A DNA stretch of 64,000 nt, from the NCBI GenBank assembly GCA_030159075.1, contig BROG01000252.1:802501-866500 (forward strand), written 5' to 3'. The position numbers and the translations under genes were made by a program. The notes under the pieces are model-generated. The model was not told the origin of the DNA. It searched no databases and saw nothing but the letters and a program-made list of their open reading frames with translations. The stretch is from Atrina japonica. Taxonomy: Eukaryota > Mollusca > Bivalvia > Pterioida > Pinnidae. Below, piece by piece: positions 25,638 through 37,800 of the stretch. Numbering within the stretch: the first letter of the stretch is position 1; each line of letters begins with the position of its first letter.

Positions 25638-26436
25638 ACTCGTTCACACCTGAAGACACATTTGGACTGATCAAGTCACTGATTTACATAATAATCCATT
25701 GTTCATCAGGGGTTGATAAGTAACTTTGTTTTTGTTGAACAAGTTGAATACATCAGGTTTACTAATGAGATGATTATCTCTGTACCTGTTCACCTGTATG
25801 TTGTTGTCACATTGAACAATGCTATGACATCATTGTGGACAATTTTTATTTTTGCCAACTTGTGCTATTAGATTTGGTTGATTGTATTGTTGTTTAAAGT
25901 CCCACTCAAGAATTTGTGCTATTAGAGATTTGAGCATGGCATATAATAATCTGTCATCATATGAAATAATAAATGGAAAATTTTTTATTGGCTTTCAACA
26001 AAAACGACAGAATGCCCCAATAAACCCATTTTATACAATGGAACCCACTTATATTAAACCCGAGCTTAATTTGGAAGGATTCTGATTCCCCTGCCAAAAT
26101 TACCATTATTTATTACCCCATTATAAAAAACCCCATTATATTAGGTTTGAAAAGCCCTTTTTTAAAATAAAATAGCTAAAATTGATTAACCCCTTCGTTT
26201 CAATTGATATATATAGTCCATACCAGGTTTGAGCCGATTTTTTTTTAGCAAGAATCTCAAATGTTTGTTATTCATGACATTTGTAAAATGAAAACAATAT
26301 CTAAATCATTTCTGTATGCTGACTTTTCACATTTTTTAATCACTTATTCACACCTATAAACACAGTTGGACTGACCTAAATCATTGATATATAGAATAGT
26401 CCATAGTTTTTCAGGGCCTGATTGGTTAAAGCAATA
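25638..26436 (+). repeat. Two 90-bp dispersed repeat copies with element remnants between
   Basis: Copies at 25638-25722 and 26337-26436. Between them are a reversed SINE-tail remnant (TGTTGTTTAAAGTCCCACTC, near 25888) and half of a TIR element starting AATGGAACCCACTTATATTA near 26036. Confidence 0.5.
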
Positions 26437-26499
26437 TACTTAGTAACGTTAGAAATGCGCTATTAATTTTTTTTTTCATGACATTTGACAAACAAGAGC

Positions 26500-27180
26500 G
26501 CTGATGAAAATGTTTGTTCTAAATTACATGATCCAAAATAAGTATACGATGTACTGCAAATCTTGCGTTTTTTTTTTTTAAGTTATATGTGAAAATTTGT
26601 TAAATTATACATACTTTTATCTATAATATTCCTACTGTATTTCTGTATGCAATGACTTTTCACATCTACTTTGTCAGCAAATCAATTCATAGGATCAGTA
26701 TCTCCGGTACATGGATAATGTCGGAAATGAATGTTTTGAAGCAAAGGAGAAAGTCATTTTTGACTCATGCAGGTAAAAAACAACAATGTACTGAATCAAA
26801 TTAAAAGAATAATAATAAGAATAGAATATATACAGTACGTGTATCTAAATTTGCGCGTTCATATTTTAGCGCTCTGAAGGAGTGTATACTTATTAACGTA
26901 ATCTTGAATTTGCGCTATTAATTTTATTAGGGCTTTGATTTTGCCGTGATTTTTTTTTCATGCAGAATGACAAAGGATGGAATATGTTAGCGCTGCACTT
27001 GAATTAGCGCAAATCAGTACGTGTATCTAAATTTGCGCGTTCATATTTGACTTGAGCATGAAAATTTGCGCGCGTGAATATTATGGAGAATACGCGCACT
27101 TGAATTAGCGCAATGACTTGAGCATGAAAGGCGCTAATATACGCCAAAATAAGTATACGAACAGTACTGCAAATCACACT
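26500..27180. repeat. TTGCGCG / GCGCTAAT-rich degenerate repeat
   Basis: AATTTGCGCGTTCATATT, ATTAGCGCAA and AAGTATACGA-TGTACTGCAAATC recur in both orientations. Probably nested copies of a small element; boundaries are unclear. Confidence 0.45.
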
Positions 27181-27336
27181 TGCGTCCTAAATGACACTCG
27201 GTAATCTTTGTAAAATTCACTGAATGTTAATTGGCAATGGTCACAGTGATGGTAAATTCCAAAAACCAGGTATAACAGGTTAAATTAGGAAACCTTGATG
27301 TAACTATACGCATTTGTTCTTTTAACTACAAGGTAA

Positions 27337-27342
27337 TTTATT
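27337..27342 (-). terminator. Candidate polyadenylation signal of PIP4P
   Basis: AATAAA on the minus strand about 250 bp after the PIP4P stop codon. Position is plausible; not proven. Confidence 0.35.
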
Positions 27343-27587
27343 GGGATTAATATGAGATAAAATATTGCATAAAATCTGCATATAAAATTTAGACTAAGAC
27401 AGCTTATATTGCTTTAACAAGTTTAAATCACACTTTATGTGGCTTAACTGTTTAAGAATTTGACATGGCTAAAATATCATGACTGTATTGTAATTGCTTC
27501 AACACTACGAAGCTAGCATTTGTGAGTTCATTTGAAATATCTGGACATCTTGTTTGGTGATCCTGATCTTTTACTTTTCTGGAATTA

Positions 27588-27682
27588 TTAAGCCTGTTGG
27601 TTCGGAGCTATTCTGGAACTAACTTTGATCATTCCGAAGTAAGCAGCTCTGATGAGAAACAGAACACCAATGACAAAGGCTC
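27588..27682 (-). CDS. PIP4P: PIP4P exon 8 (second membrane helix, stop)
   Basis: Encodes [20 protein letters not shown] and a short polar tail, then TAA at 27590-27588. Acceptor CATTGCAG. Confidence 0.92.
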
Positions 27683-30600
27683 CTGCAATGACAAATATTT
27701 AACCCTTGATACCTTATGACCATTTTAATTTGACTTGACTAAAACAACAGAATAGAACATACTACACAGATACAAGAAAAGGAAAAGAAAGGATTCAAAG
27801 ACAGTGGGATCTTATTACATGTATATTGAAATTCACAAGACTGCCCCTATTATTTTGAGTTATCTGGAATTCAAGATAATCTTAAAATCTGAATCTTTTA
27901 ATTTCATATTTTTCTATCCATACAAAATTGGGACTGTTGGTTCAACTTTGACTTATCTGGAATTTCTACATAGCAAGTATTTGTAAATCATATGCTTTTG
28001 AGGTAAAAATAAAAATAGAAAGTTGAAATCCAGTATTCAAATTTTGTAGTCCAACATTCTGCAGATAGTTGAGTGGATCATTGAAAGAATACATGAACAC
28101 CCCCCTATTTCTCAACGAATTTGCATTGATCTTATAGAACTATGGAATCTATAATTTTTTCCATCCATTCTTTGTAGTGACTAGTGATGCATTTTTAAAA
28201 ACAACTCATTGAATGATATTCATTCAGTTCAAAGAAATATTTTATAAAAAAGCACGGTGTGTATGAGAACCATTACACCCCCTCCCCCATCCTGTCTTGC
28301 CAACTAAGTCATATATGAAGATTTTAATGTCCCAAGACTGTAGCATAATCAAACTCATCCCAGATCTTATACATATGAAGCAACATACTAAACTGAGTAC
28401 AGTGGAACCTGTCTAGAGACCACCCCATCTGCCACTGATATGTGGTCTGTCAAGAAAGGTGGTCTCTCAAAAGAGGATTTATCCAAAGGATTATTAAAAC
28501 AAGTGGTTTTTAAAATGTGGTATTAAAAGACAGGTGGTCTTTCACGAGAGTGGTCTTTCAAGACAGGTTCCACTGTATTTTAAAAGGAAACTTCTTTAAC
28601 AGAAAATTTTGTAATGAGAGAGGCAGATGGACCAAAAACAAAATCCTGCTGACCTTATCTCAGGGGTACTGTAAATTCAGAAATGTTCGCGGGACTTTAT
28701 TTTCACGATAAACGAATTCTAGATTTATTTGTGAGTTGATATTTTTGAGATTTATTATGCAATAATTTTATTTTGCTTTCACGAAATTATGTGTAAATAA
28801 AATTCTCGCTAACAAAATCAGATTTACAGTATAAAAGCAATGAATCTAATTTGATTAAATTCAGTGAACTATTCTATTACTTTCATTTTGGCGTTTACAG
28901 GATTCAATGTTTTTCCCGTACAAAATTATCTGTTTCTGTTCAAGAATCGGAAATCAACAGTGTTTTTACTATAACATCCACCACATCAAAATATGAATTT
29001 CAAGATTTAGCTATAAACAAATAGCCTACTAGATTTGTTATCTGGAAATCAAAATATAATTATTACTTATATCTTCATGCGAATATCATAATTAAATGCA
29101 TCTATTACTTATCAGGGTAATTAAATACAGTGATTTTCATACCTGTAATTTAATGCTGATATTGGGTAGCTTCCCCTTGCAAAATTTGTGCAAAAATTCC
29201 CCCAAAATGACATAAAAATTAAAATTTTTCAATCATTCAAAATTTTGTAAATTTTTTTAATGAACTTTGTGTCCATAAAGGACAAAGAAAGAGGAAACTA
29301 CAGTTTCAAAGTACATTATGAATGATGATGTGATTTTGCAGCAATAAAAAAATTCAAAATTTTGTCATTTTTTCCGCTACTTTTCCCAAATGGCAAGGTA
29401 CCAGATACCTTTTAATATTTGTATGAAAATCACTGAAATATATACAAGATATAGCAATGTCACAGTTTAACTTCATGTTCTTATGAAATACAGTCAAACC
29501 TGCTATAGCGACCACCTCTATATAATGATTACCTGTTTATAAATGCCAGTTTCTTCAAGTCCCTTGACGGCATACTTCAACTAAATTGAACCTGTGTACA
29601 AGGGTCACCTACACATAAAGGTCAATATTTGCTGGTCCCTTGGGTGGCCCCTATATACAGGTTTCACTGTACTTTGTCACAATTTATTAAACTGTATGTT
29701 CATGTAAAATATCACAGTGGAACTCACCAATCCAAACTGTATATATTCCACCAGACCCTGCTGCAATTTCATATGTACCAACCTGAAATGATAAAAACAA
29801 AGGTCTAAATAACTAGCACAGTCTATATAATGGATGATGACTGATACTGGTACACTACATAACTAGCACAGTCTATATAATGGTACACTAAATAACTAGC
29901 ACAGTCTATATACTGGTACACTACATAACTAGCACAGTCTATATAATGGTACACTAAATAACTAGCACAGTCTATATACTGGTACACTACATAACTAGCA
30001 CAGTCTATATAATGGTACACTACATAACTAGCACAGTGTATATAATGGTACACTACATAACTAGCACAGTCTATATAATGGATGATGACTGATACTGGTA
30101 CACTACATATATAGCACAGTCTATATAATGGTACACTACATAACTACCACAGTCTATATAATGGTACACTACATAACTAGCACAGTCTATATAATGGTAC
30201 ACTACATATATAGCACAGTCTATATAATGGTACACTACATAACTAGCACAGTCTATATACTGGTACACTACATAACTAGCACAGTCTATATAATGGTACA
30301 CTACATACATAGCACAGTCTATATACTGGTACACTACATATATAGCACAGTCTATATAATGGTACACTACATAACTAGCACAGTCTATATAATGGTACAC
30401 TACATAACTAGCACAGTCTATATAATAGTACACTACATACATAGCACAGTCTATATAATGGATGATGTCTGATATTGGTACACTATATATTCCAAGTGCA
30501 GTGGAACAAAGCCACATTCTGAAAACCACTTAGTTAAGTAATCCTTTAGATAAAACCTCTCATGAGAGATCACCTGTCTTGTAAGACCACATTTCAGTGG

Positions 30601-33600
30601 CAGACAGGGTGTTCTCTCAAGACAGGTTCCCCTGTATTATAACTAAGCACTATGTATAAATCCATATACATGATATACAAGTAGTAACTTCTTACAGTGG
30701 CTCAGTTGGAAAGAAATGTTTGCTTCACTAAAAAGTTCCTATCCAGGACAAGAGATAATTATTTAAGTTCCTATCCAGGACAAGAGATAATTACTTAAGT
30801 TCCTATCCAGGACAAGAGATAATTCTTTAAGTTCCTATCCAGGACAAGAGATAATTCTTTAAGTTCCTATCCAGGACAAGAGATAATTCTTTAAGTTCCT
30901 ATCCAGGACAAGAGATAATTACTTAAGTTCCTATCCAGGACAAGAGATAATTCTTTAAGTTCCTATCCAGGACAAGAGATAATTATTTAAGTTCCTATCC
31001 AGGACAAGAGATAATTATTTAAGTTCCTATCCAGGACAAGAGATAATTATTTAAGTTCCTATCCAGGACAAGAGATAATTCTTTAAGTTCCTATCCAGGA
31101 CAAGAGATAATTCTTTAAGTTCCTATCCAGGACAAGAGATAATTCTTTAAGTTCCTATCCAGGACAAGAGATAATTCTTTAAGTTCCTATCCAGGACAAG
31201 AGATAATTATTTAAGTTCCTATCCAGGACAAGAGATAATTATCCAGGACAAGAGGTAATTATTTAAGTTCCTATCCAGGACAAGAGGTAATTATTTAAGT
31301 TCCTATCCAGGACAAGAGATAATTATTTAAGTTCCTATCCAGGACAAGAGATAATTATTTAAGTTCCTATCCAGGACAAGAGGTAATTATTTAAGTTCCT
31401 ATCCAGGAAAAAGAGATAATTATTTAAGTTCCTATCCAGGACAAGAGGTAATTATTTAAGTTCCTATCCAGGACAAGAGATAATTATTTAAGTTCCTATC
31501 CAGGACAAGAGATAATTATTTAAGTTCCTATCCAGGACAAGAGATAATTATTTAAGTTCCTATCCAGGACAAGAGATAATTATTTAAGTTCCTATCCAGG
31601 ACAAGAGATAATTACTTAAGTTCCTATCCAGGACAAGAGATAATTACTTAAGTTCCTATCCAGGACAAGAGATAATTACATAAGTTCCTATCCAGGACAA
31701 GAGATAATTATTTAAGTTCCTATCCAGGACAAGAGATAATTATTTAAGTTCCTATCCAGGACAAGAGATAATTACTTAAGTTCCTATCCAGGACAAGAGA
31801 TAATTACTTAAGTTCCTATCCAGGACAAGAGATAATTACTTAAGTTCCTATCCAGGAATAATTACTTTTCATTCATCAAGTGCTTGATATGAGGTGTAAG
31901 ATAATGCTAACAAGAGTTATCTGAAGATGACATTGTTTACAGATGGTAGCATTTCATCTCAGATACTAAACTTTTGATGAAGTAGGTCAAATGGCATTAT
32001 TTAGGTTACAAAGTCAAAGGTCATGTGGCATTATTCATGGTGGAATGCAAAGTGCTAATTTAACTTCTGAACTTCACATTGTATAAAAATATTTGTCCAA
32101 AGAAGACAAGTATAATAAAGTGTTATCATAATGGATAAAGGCAAATACAAAGTAACACAAAATTTATTTGTTAAGGGGCATTAGCTGTGGGTTTTTTTTC
32201 TTCATTTATTTCTTCTTTACTAATAAGATTGATGTACAATAACAAAAAAAGAGATATACACAGTCATAAACACTTATAAAATTCTTATATTCTTTGTGAA
32301 ATTTTTTTGAGAAACTCAGATTAGGCACCTTTTCCATTGCAATTGATTAACTCAACCTTACTATTTGTGTATGAATACCACACTAAACCTACCCTTAACT
32401 CAACCTTACTATTTGTGTATGAATACCACACTAGGCCTCACCTTAACTCAACCTTACTATTTGTGTATGAATACCACACTAGACCTCACCTTAACTCAAC
32501 CTTACTATTTGTGTATGAATACCACACTAGACCTCACCTTAACTCAACCTTACTATTTGTGTATGAATACCACACTAGACCTCACCTTAACTCAACAACC
32601 TTACTATTTGTGTATGAATACCACACTAGACCTCACCTTAACTCAACCTTACTATTTGTGTATGAATACCACACTAGACCTCACCTTAACTCAACCTTAC
32701 TATTTGTGTATGAATACCACACTAGACCTGACCTTAACTCAACCTTACTATTTGTGTATGCATACTACACTGCACCTGACCTTATTTTCACAAAATATAG
32801 AAATACAGTGGTCCCCTCCCTCTTATAAGACCACCTTAAATGAGAAAGGCATGTGGTCTCATAATGGAGGTAGTCTTTCCTGGGGGGGATGTCTACCGAT
32901 AGACCTCACCTTTAACTCAACCTTGGTATTTGTATATGAATACCAACTTGTCAATGATAAACGACATCTAGTAATACAATTTTCAGACAATTTTTATTCA
33001 CTGATATTACATCTCCATGTTAATTTGGTTCTTTCTAGTGCAATAGTCATTAGCAGGGTTTTCAGTAAATTTGCAATTAAGAGGCCAATTAAAAATTGAA
33101 AGAGGCTTTCTGCTGGCATAGCTTCACACATTTTATACAATGTACAATCTCAAAGATTTCCATGCGGCCAAAGTTTGTTTATAAGCAGTCACTTTGGCCT
33201 CCAGCGACCTCTTATTGAAAACACTGCATTAGCATCATATGATTTAAAAATATGTTCACAATGTCACTCACACAAACTTGTTCACAAAATAATTTGATTA
33301 AAAATGTTCCAAACACTAAACATAATCCTCAAGTTTATTTCAAACCTGTACGTTGTTTTGACAGTACCCAGTCTAAGGCCTCCGGCGCCAATGTGTAAAC
33401 AATAGGTAAACTGCTACTTGTCACGCCTAATTAAACATACCTGCAAATCATCCTGTCTTTTGTGTTACAGTAAATGTCTAGAAACGATAGATAACCTACT
33501 GATTGACTATCATCCAGGTTTTTATTATTTAAAATTCTCTTCAAGCGAGCTGGTCACTGAAGCCCAGATTTTCCCGAATAAAACTATGAAGGCTTGACCA

Positions 33601-34820
33601 GGGATTCTGGCGGGGCAATACGATAAAACGGCCATGACAGAATCCCCAAAGTGATTACGATAGAGCTAGCATGTAATTGAGTTTCATATTTGATGTTTTC
33701 GTACTTTTTTTTAAATAACCTGAATTATTCAGTCGTTATATTCTGTTCACTATGATCATTGCATTAACCAAGTAGGATGAAGAGAATCTGAAATGGTGCG
33801 GGCAAGAATTATTCGAGTTTAAAAATAAAAAAATCGGTTGCTCACATTATGGTTACGCGGTAGAGCTAGCAAATAATTAAGTTTCGTATTTAATGTTATA
33901 CTTTTTAAAAAACACTCGGTCACTCATGAGGGGGATTTTCTATGGAATCAACATGATTTGGCCGATGAAAAGAAGTTACTGGTCACATTATGGGAGTGGT
34001 CTCTTATAAGAGGTAATTTATCATTAAAAAAAGGTTTATGTTTTGAAAATTTGGTCGCTTAAGGGGGGGTGTTTGCTTGTGGGGGGTGGTCGCAAATAGG
34101 GGGACCACTGTATAAGATATTTTATGACTGTGTATAGCTCGTATTTGATATTGTATTTGTAGAAAAAATTTAAATAAATTTTTTGGTAAACACAGCAAGT
34201 GTCGCCAAATTCAAACAGTAATGTTTAGGTTACAAGCACATATGCCATTTGAGACATATGTTGGTATCATTTCTAATGCAATTAGTTTCTCTTCAGATTC
34301 TTAATTACTTTTATATAATTACGGAGACATTTTTATTAGAATAAAATCTAAATTTTTCCATATATTAAGATCCGGTCATGTTTAGTTTATAAATTATACG
34401 GCAGGTAGAAATTGGGGATAGACCAGACAAAATAAAAATAAAAAAACAAAAAACAAAACAAGAACAACACACCCTTTTCACAACAAATCTTGGGACATAT
34501 TATATTCAGTTTGTTTTTGATACATATGTATCATTTCAAAGAATTTTTCAAAAGCTGATTTAATTTTTTATCTGATACTTTCTGTCTAAGAACATTCAAA
34601 TGTTGACAATGATATAACAAAATCATAAGAGTTATCAACCATACCGTAACTCCAATACCAGCTCCGAGGAATAGCAGACCCAAGATTAAGTAAATGATAC
34701 ATCTTGCCCGTACATGTGCCGCATTACAGGAAGATCTGAAAAGATGAACAAACAATGATAAATGGTCAAACAAAATGGTGGCTCATAACCAGATTACAAG
34801 ACAAGAGCAAATGTTACAAG

Positions 34821-34853
<33 letters not shown>

Positions 34854-37800
34854 AGTCCCAACAAATTTGTTTGCAATGTCCTACATTTTGACCCCACTCC
34901 ACCCCCAGGGGCATGTGATGTCAGTGAAGTGTGAGCAACCCTTAGATGAACTTACAGTCTAAGTTTGGTTATTGTATCACAATATTGCACTTAATATGCA
35001 AGCAGAATGGAATTACAGACAGATAGACAAACAGACAGACAAGCGGACGATCCAAACACTATATGCCCCTGACGGATTTTTCAGGATGGGGACATAAAAA
35101 TGGTGTCCCAGTGGGATGGTAAATGGAGGATGTCTTTTTCTGTCCCAGCATCTATGACTCGCTGGAATATTGTGTGTTGTGTGCATTTGTGAGCTTGCAT
35201 CTGTTTTTGAATGTGTATGCAAACATATAAGTATGCACATGCATGTGTGACTGTTATCTTCTTTTCTATTTCTTCCTTTTGATTTTATCAATCTTAATAA
35301 CTGTTCAGGGGTTTTAATTTTCATGTTTTTCTCTCTCCTGAAACAATAGTATTTTTTGAATTCGCAGATCTGGAACAGCTTACATATATAAAATCATAAA
35401 AAAATTATTCACTGTTCCTTATCTTCACAGATTTGTCAACACCATAAATTTAGCAAAAATTAACATCGCAAGTTATTTTTCCACGGTACAGTACTGTATT
35501 TTTAATACCACATATGATTTTTTAATTGTATAACCATATATAAAGGCAGATTTAAAAGAGGACAAAGTTTCTCTTCTCTTCACACTATTTACCCTCCCAT
35601 ATTAGATTCCTGGTAATGGGTCATAACTAAGAAAGGTTTTGATCGATCATTTGCCAACTACTTGTCCTACAAAGTGATAATCATGGGTCTTTTAGGTGCA
35701 ATTAACTTTCAGTGTCAATGCCAATGTGGCATACTGAAATGTTATCACAACATCAGTGTCTGTTCATTGCATAGGTCAAAATTTGTGGCTCTTCACCTTT
35801 ACCTGGAAATGTCTCATAAAAAGGAATAGTTTTGGTGAATGTCAACCTTTCAACTCCAAAAACCATAATAGGAAGTTCAAATGCACAAATAAGAACGTAC
35901 CATTATGATACCTGAGGATGACAGGTTAACCATAACAGAGAACAAAATAATAGTCTAAGTATATACATTATACTTACACATTTCTGCAGTGAGGGCATCT
36001 TGCTAGTCTATTTGACAAGGCATCAAACTGGAAAGATAAGAAGTACATTTTAATGCTATTGTACTATGATAACAACTGTACACAATCATAACAACACAAG
36101 GGTCTCCATGGCGTAGTGGTTAGAACATCACACTTCAAACCAGGAAGTTTCTTACCTCTAGTGAGTTTAGCTTCCTTCATCAAGCTGATATTGTGAGAAA
36201 TTTTGCCAGTTTACTTACAAAAGACTGATGGTCTATTCCTGGTAGGTTGTAGTCAGGTTCTCTCTTCCCTCATTAAAAACAGGCTGCCACCATATGACTG
36301 GAAAACTGTTGAGTGTGGCAAGAATCATCAAGAAAATGGGAGAGACAATATTATAGGTGTATATGTTGAAAACACAGCATGAACACTTACAGATGGGAGA
36401 CACATGAACACTTACAGATGGGAGACAATATTATAGGTGTATATGTCAAAAAACACAGCATGAACACTTACAGATGGGAGACACATGAAAACTCTAACAG
36501 ATGGGAGACAGTGTTATAGGTGTAGATGTTGAAAAACACAGCATGAACACTTACAGATAGGACAATATTATAGGTGTATATGTTGAGAAATACAGCATGA
36601 ACACTTACGGATGGGAGACAATATTATAGGCGTATATGTTGAAAAACACAGCATGAACACTTACAGATGGGAAACATTATTATAGGTGTAGATGTTGAGA
36701 AACAGAGCATGAACACTTACGGATGGGAGACAATATTATAGGTGTATATGTTGAAAAACACAGCATGAACACTTTCAGATGGAAGACACATGAAAACACT
36801 TACAGATGGGAGACAATATTATAGGTGTTTATGGCGAAAAAGACAGCATGAACACTTACAGATGGGAGACACATGAAAACACTAACAGATGGGAGACAGT
36901 GTTATAGGTGTAGATGTTGAAAAACACAGCATGAACACTTACAGATAGGACAATATTATCGGTGTATATGTTGAGAAATACAGCATGAACACTTACGGAT
37001 GGGAGACAATATTATAGGTGTATATGTTGAAAAACACAGCATGAACACTTACAGATGGGAAACATTATTATAGGTGTAGATGTTGAGAAACAGAGCATGA
37101 ACACTTACAGATGGGAGACACAATATTATAGGTGTATATGTTGAGAAACACAGCATGAACACTTACAGATGGGAGACAATATTATAGGTGTATATGTTGA
37201 GAAATACAGCATGAACACTTACAGATGAGAGACAATATTATAGGTATATATGTTGAGAAACACAGCATTAACACTTACAGATGGGAGACAATATTATAGG
37301 TGTATATGTTGAGAAACACAGCATAAACACTTACAGATGGGAGACAATATTATAGGTGTTTATGTTGAGAAATACAGCATGAACACTTTCAGATAGGAGA
37401 CACATGAAAACACTTACAGATGGGAGACAATATTATAGGTGTATATGTTGAGAAATACAGCATGAACACTTTCAGATAGGAGACACATGAAAACACTTAC
37501 AGATGGGAGACAATATTATAGGTGTATATGTTGAAAACACAGCATGAACACTTACAGATGGAAGACACATGAAAACACTTACAGATGGGAGACAGTGTTA
37601 TAGGTGTAGATGTTGAAAAACACAGCATGAACACTTACAGATGGGAGACAATATTATAGGTGTATATGTTGAGAAATACAGCATGAACACTTACGGATGA
37701 GAGACAATATTATAGATGTATATGTTGAAAAACAAAGCATGAACACTTTCAGATGGAAGACACATGAAAACACTTACAGATGGGAGACAATATTATAGGT

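Larger units (their letters stand above)
32160..34200 (+). repeat. Dispersed repeat, copy with expanded 48-bp unit and a nested TIR element
   Basis: Colinear with 8402-8760. The AACTCAACCTTACTATTTGT unit is expanded here to about nine 48-bp units (32345-32790). A TIR element interrupts it at 32806-34110, after which the family's TTTTGGTAAACACAGC end resumes. Confidence 0.75.

Noticed and set aside
30128..30472. Repetitive protein-like frames on both strands ([22 protein letters not shown])
   Set aside because: They are translations of a 33-bp minisatellite inside a PIP4P intron; the unit length alone keeps the frames open.
30740..31860. CRISPR-like regular 32-bp repeat
   Set aside because: Units are head to tail with no unique spacers, and the genome is a eukaryote's.
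32337..33099. Long frames with [15 protein letters not shown] or [14 protein letters not shown] repeats
   Set aside because: Two overlapping frames of a 48-bp intronic minisatellite; no start context, splice support or conserved domain.
36105..36180. True tRNA gene
   Set aside because: The A box is good but the B box and cloverleaf are degraded and the sequence continues into a SINE body and tail.
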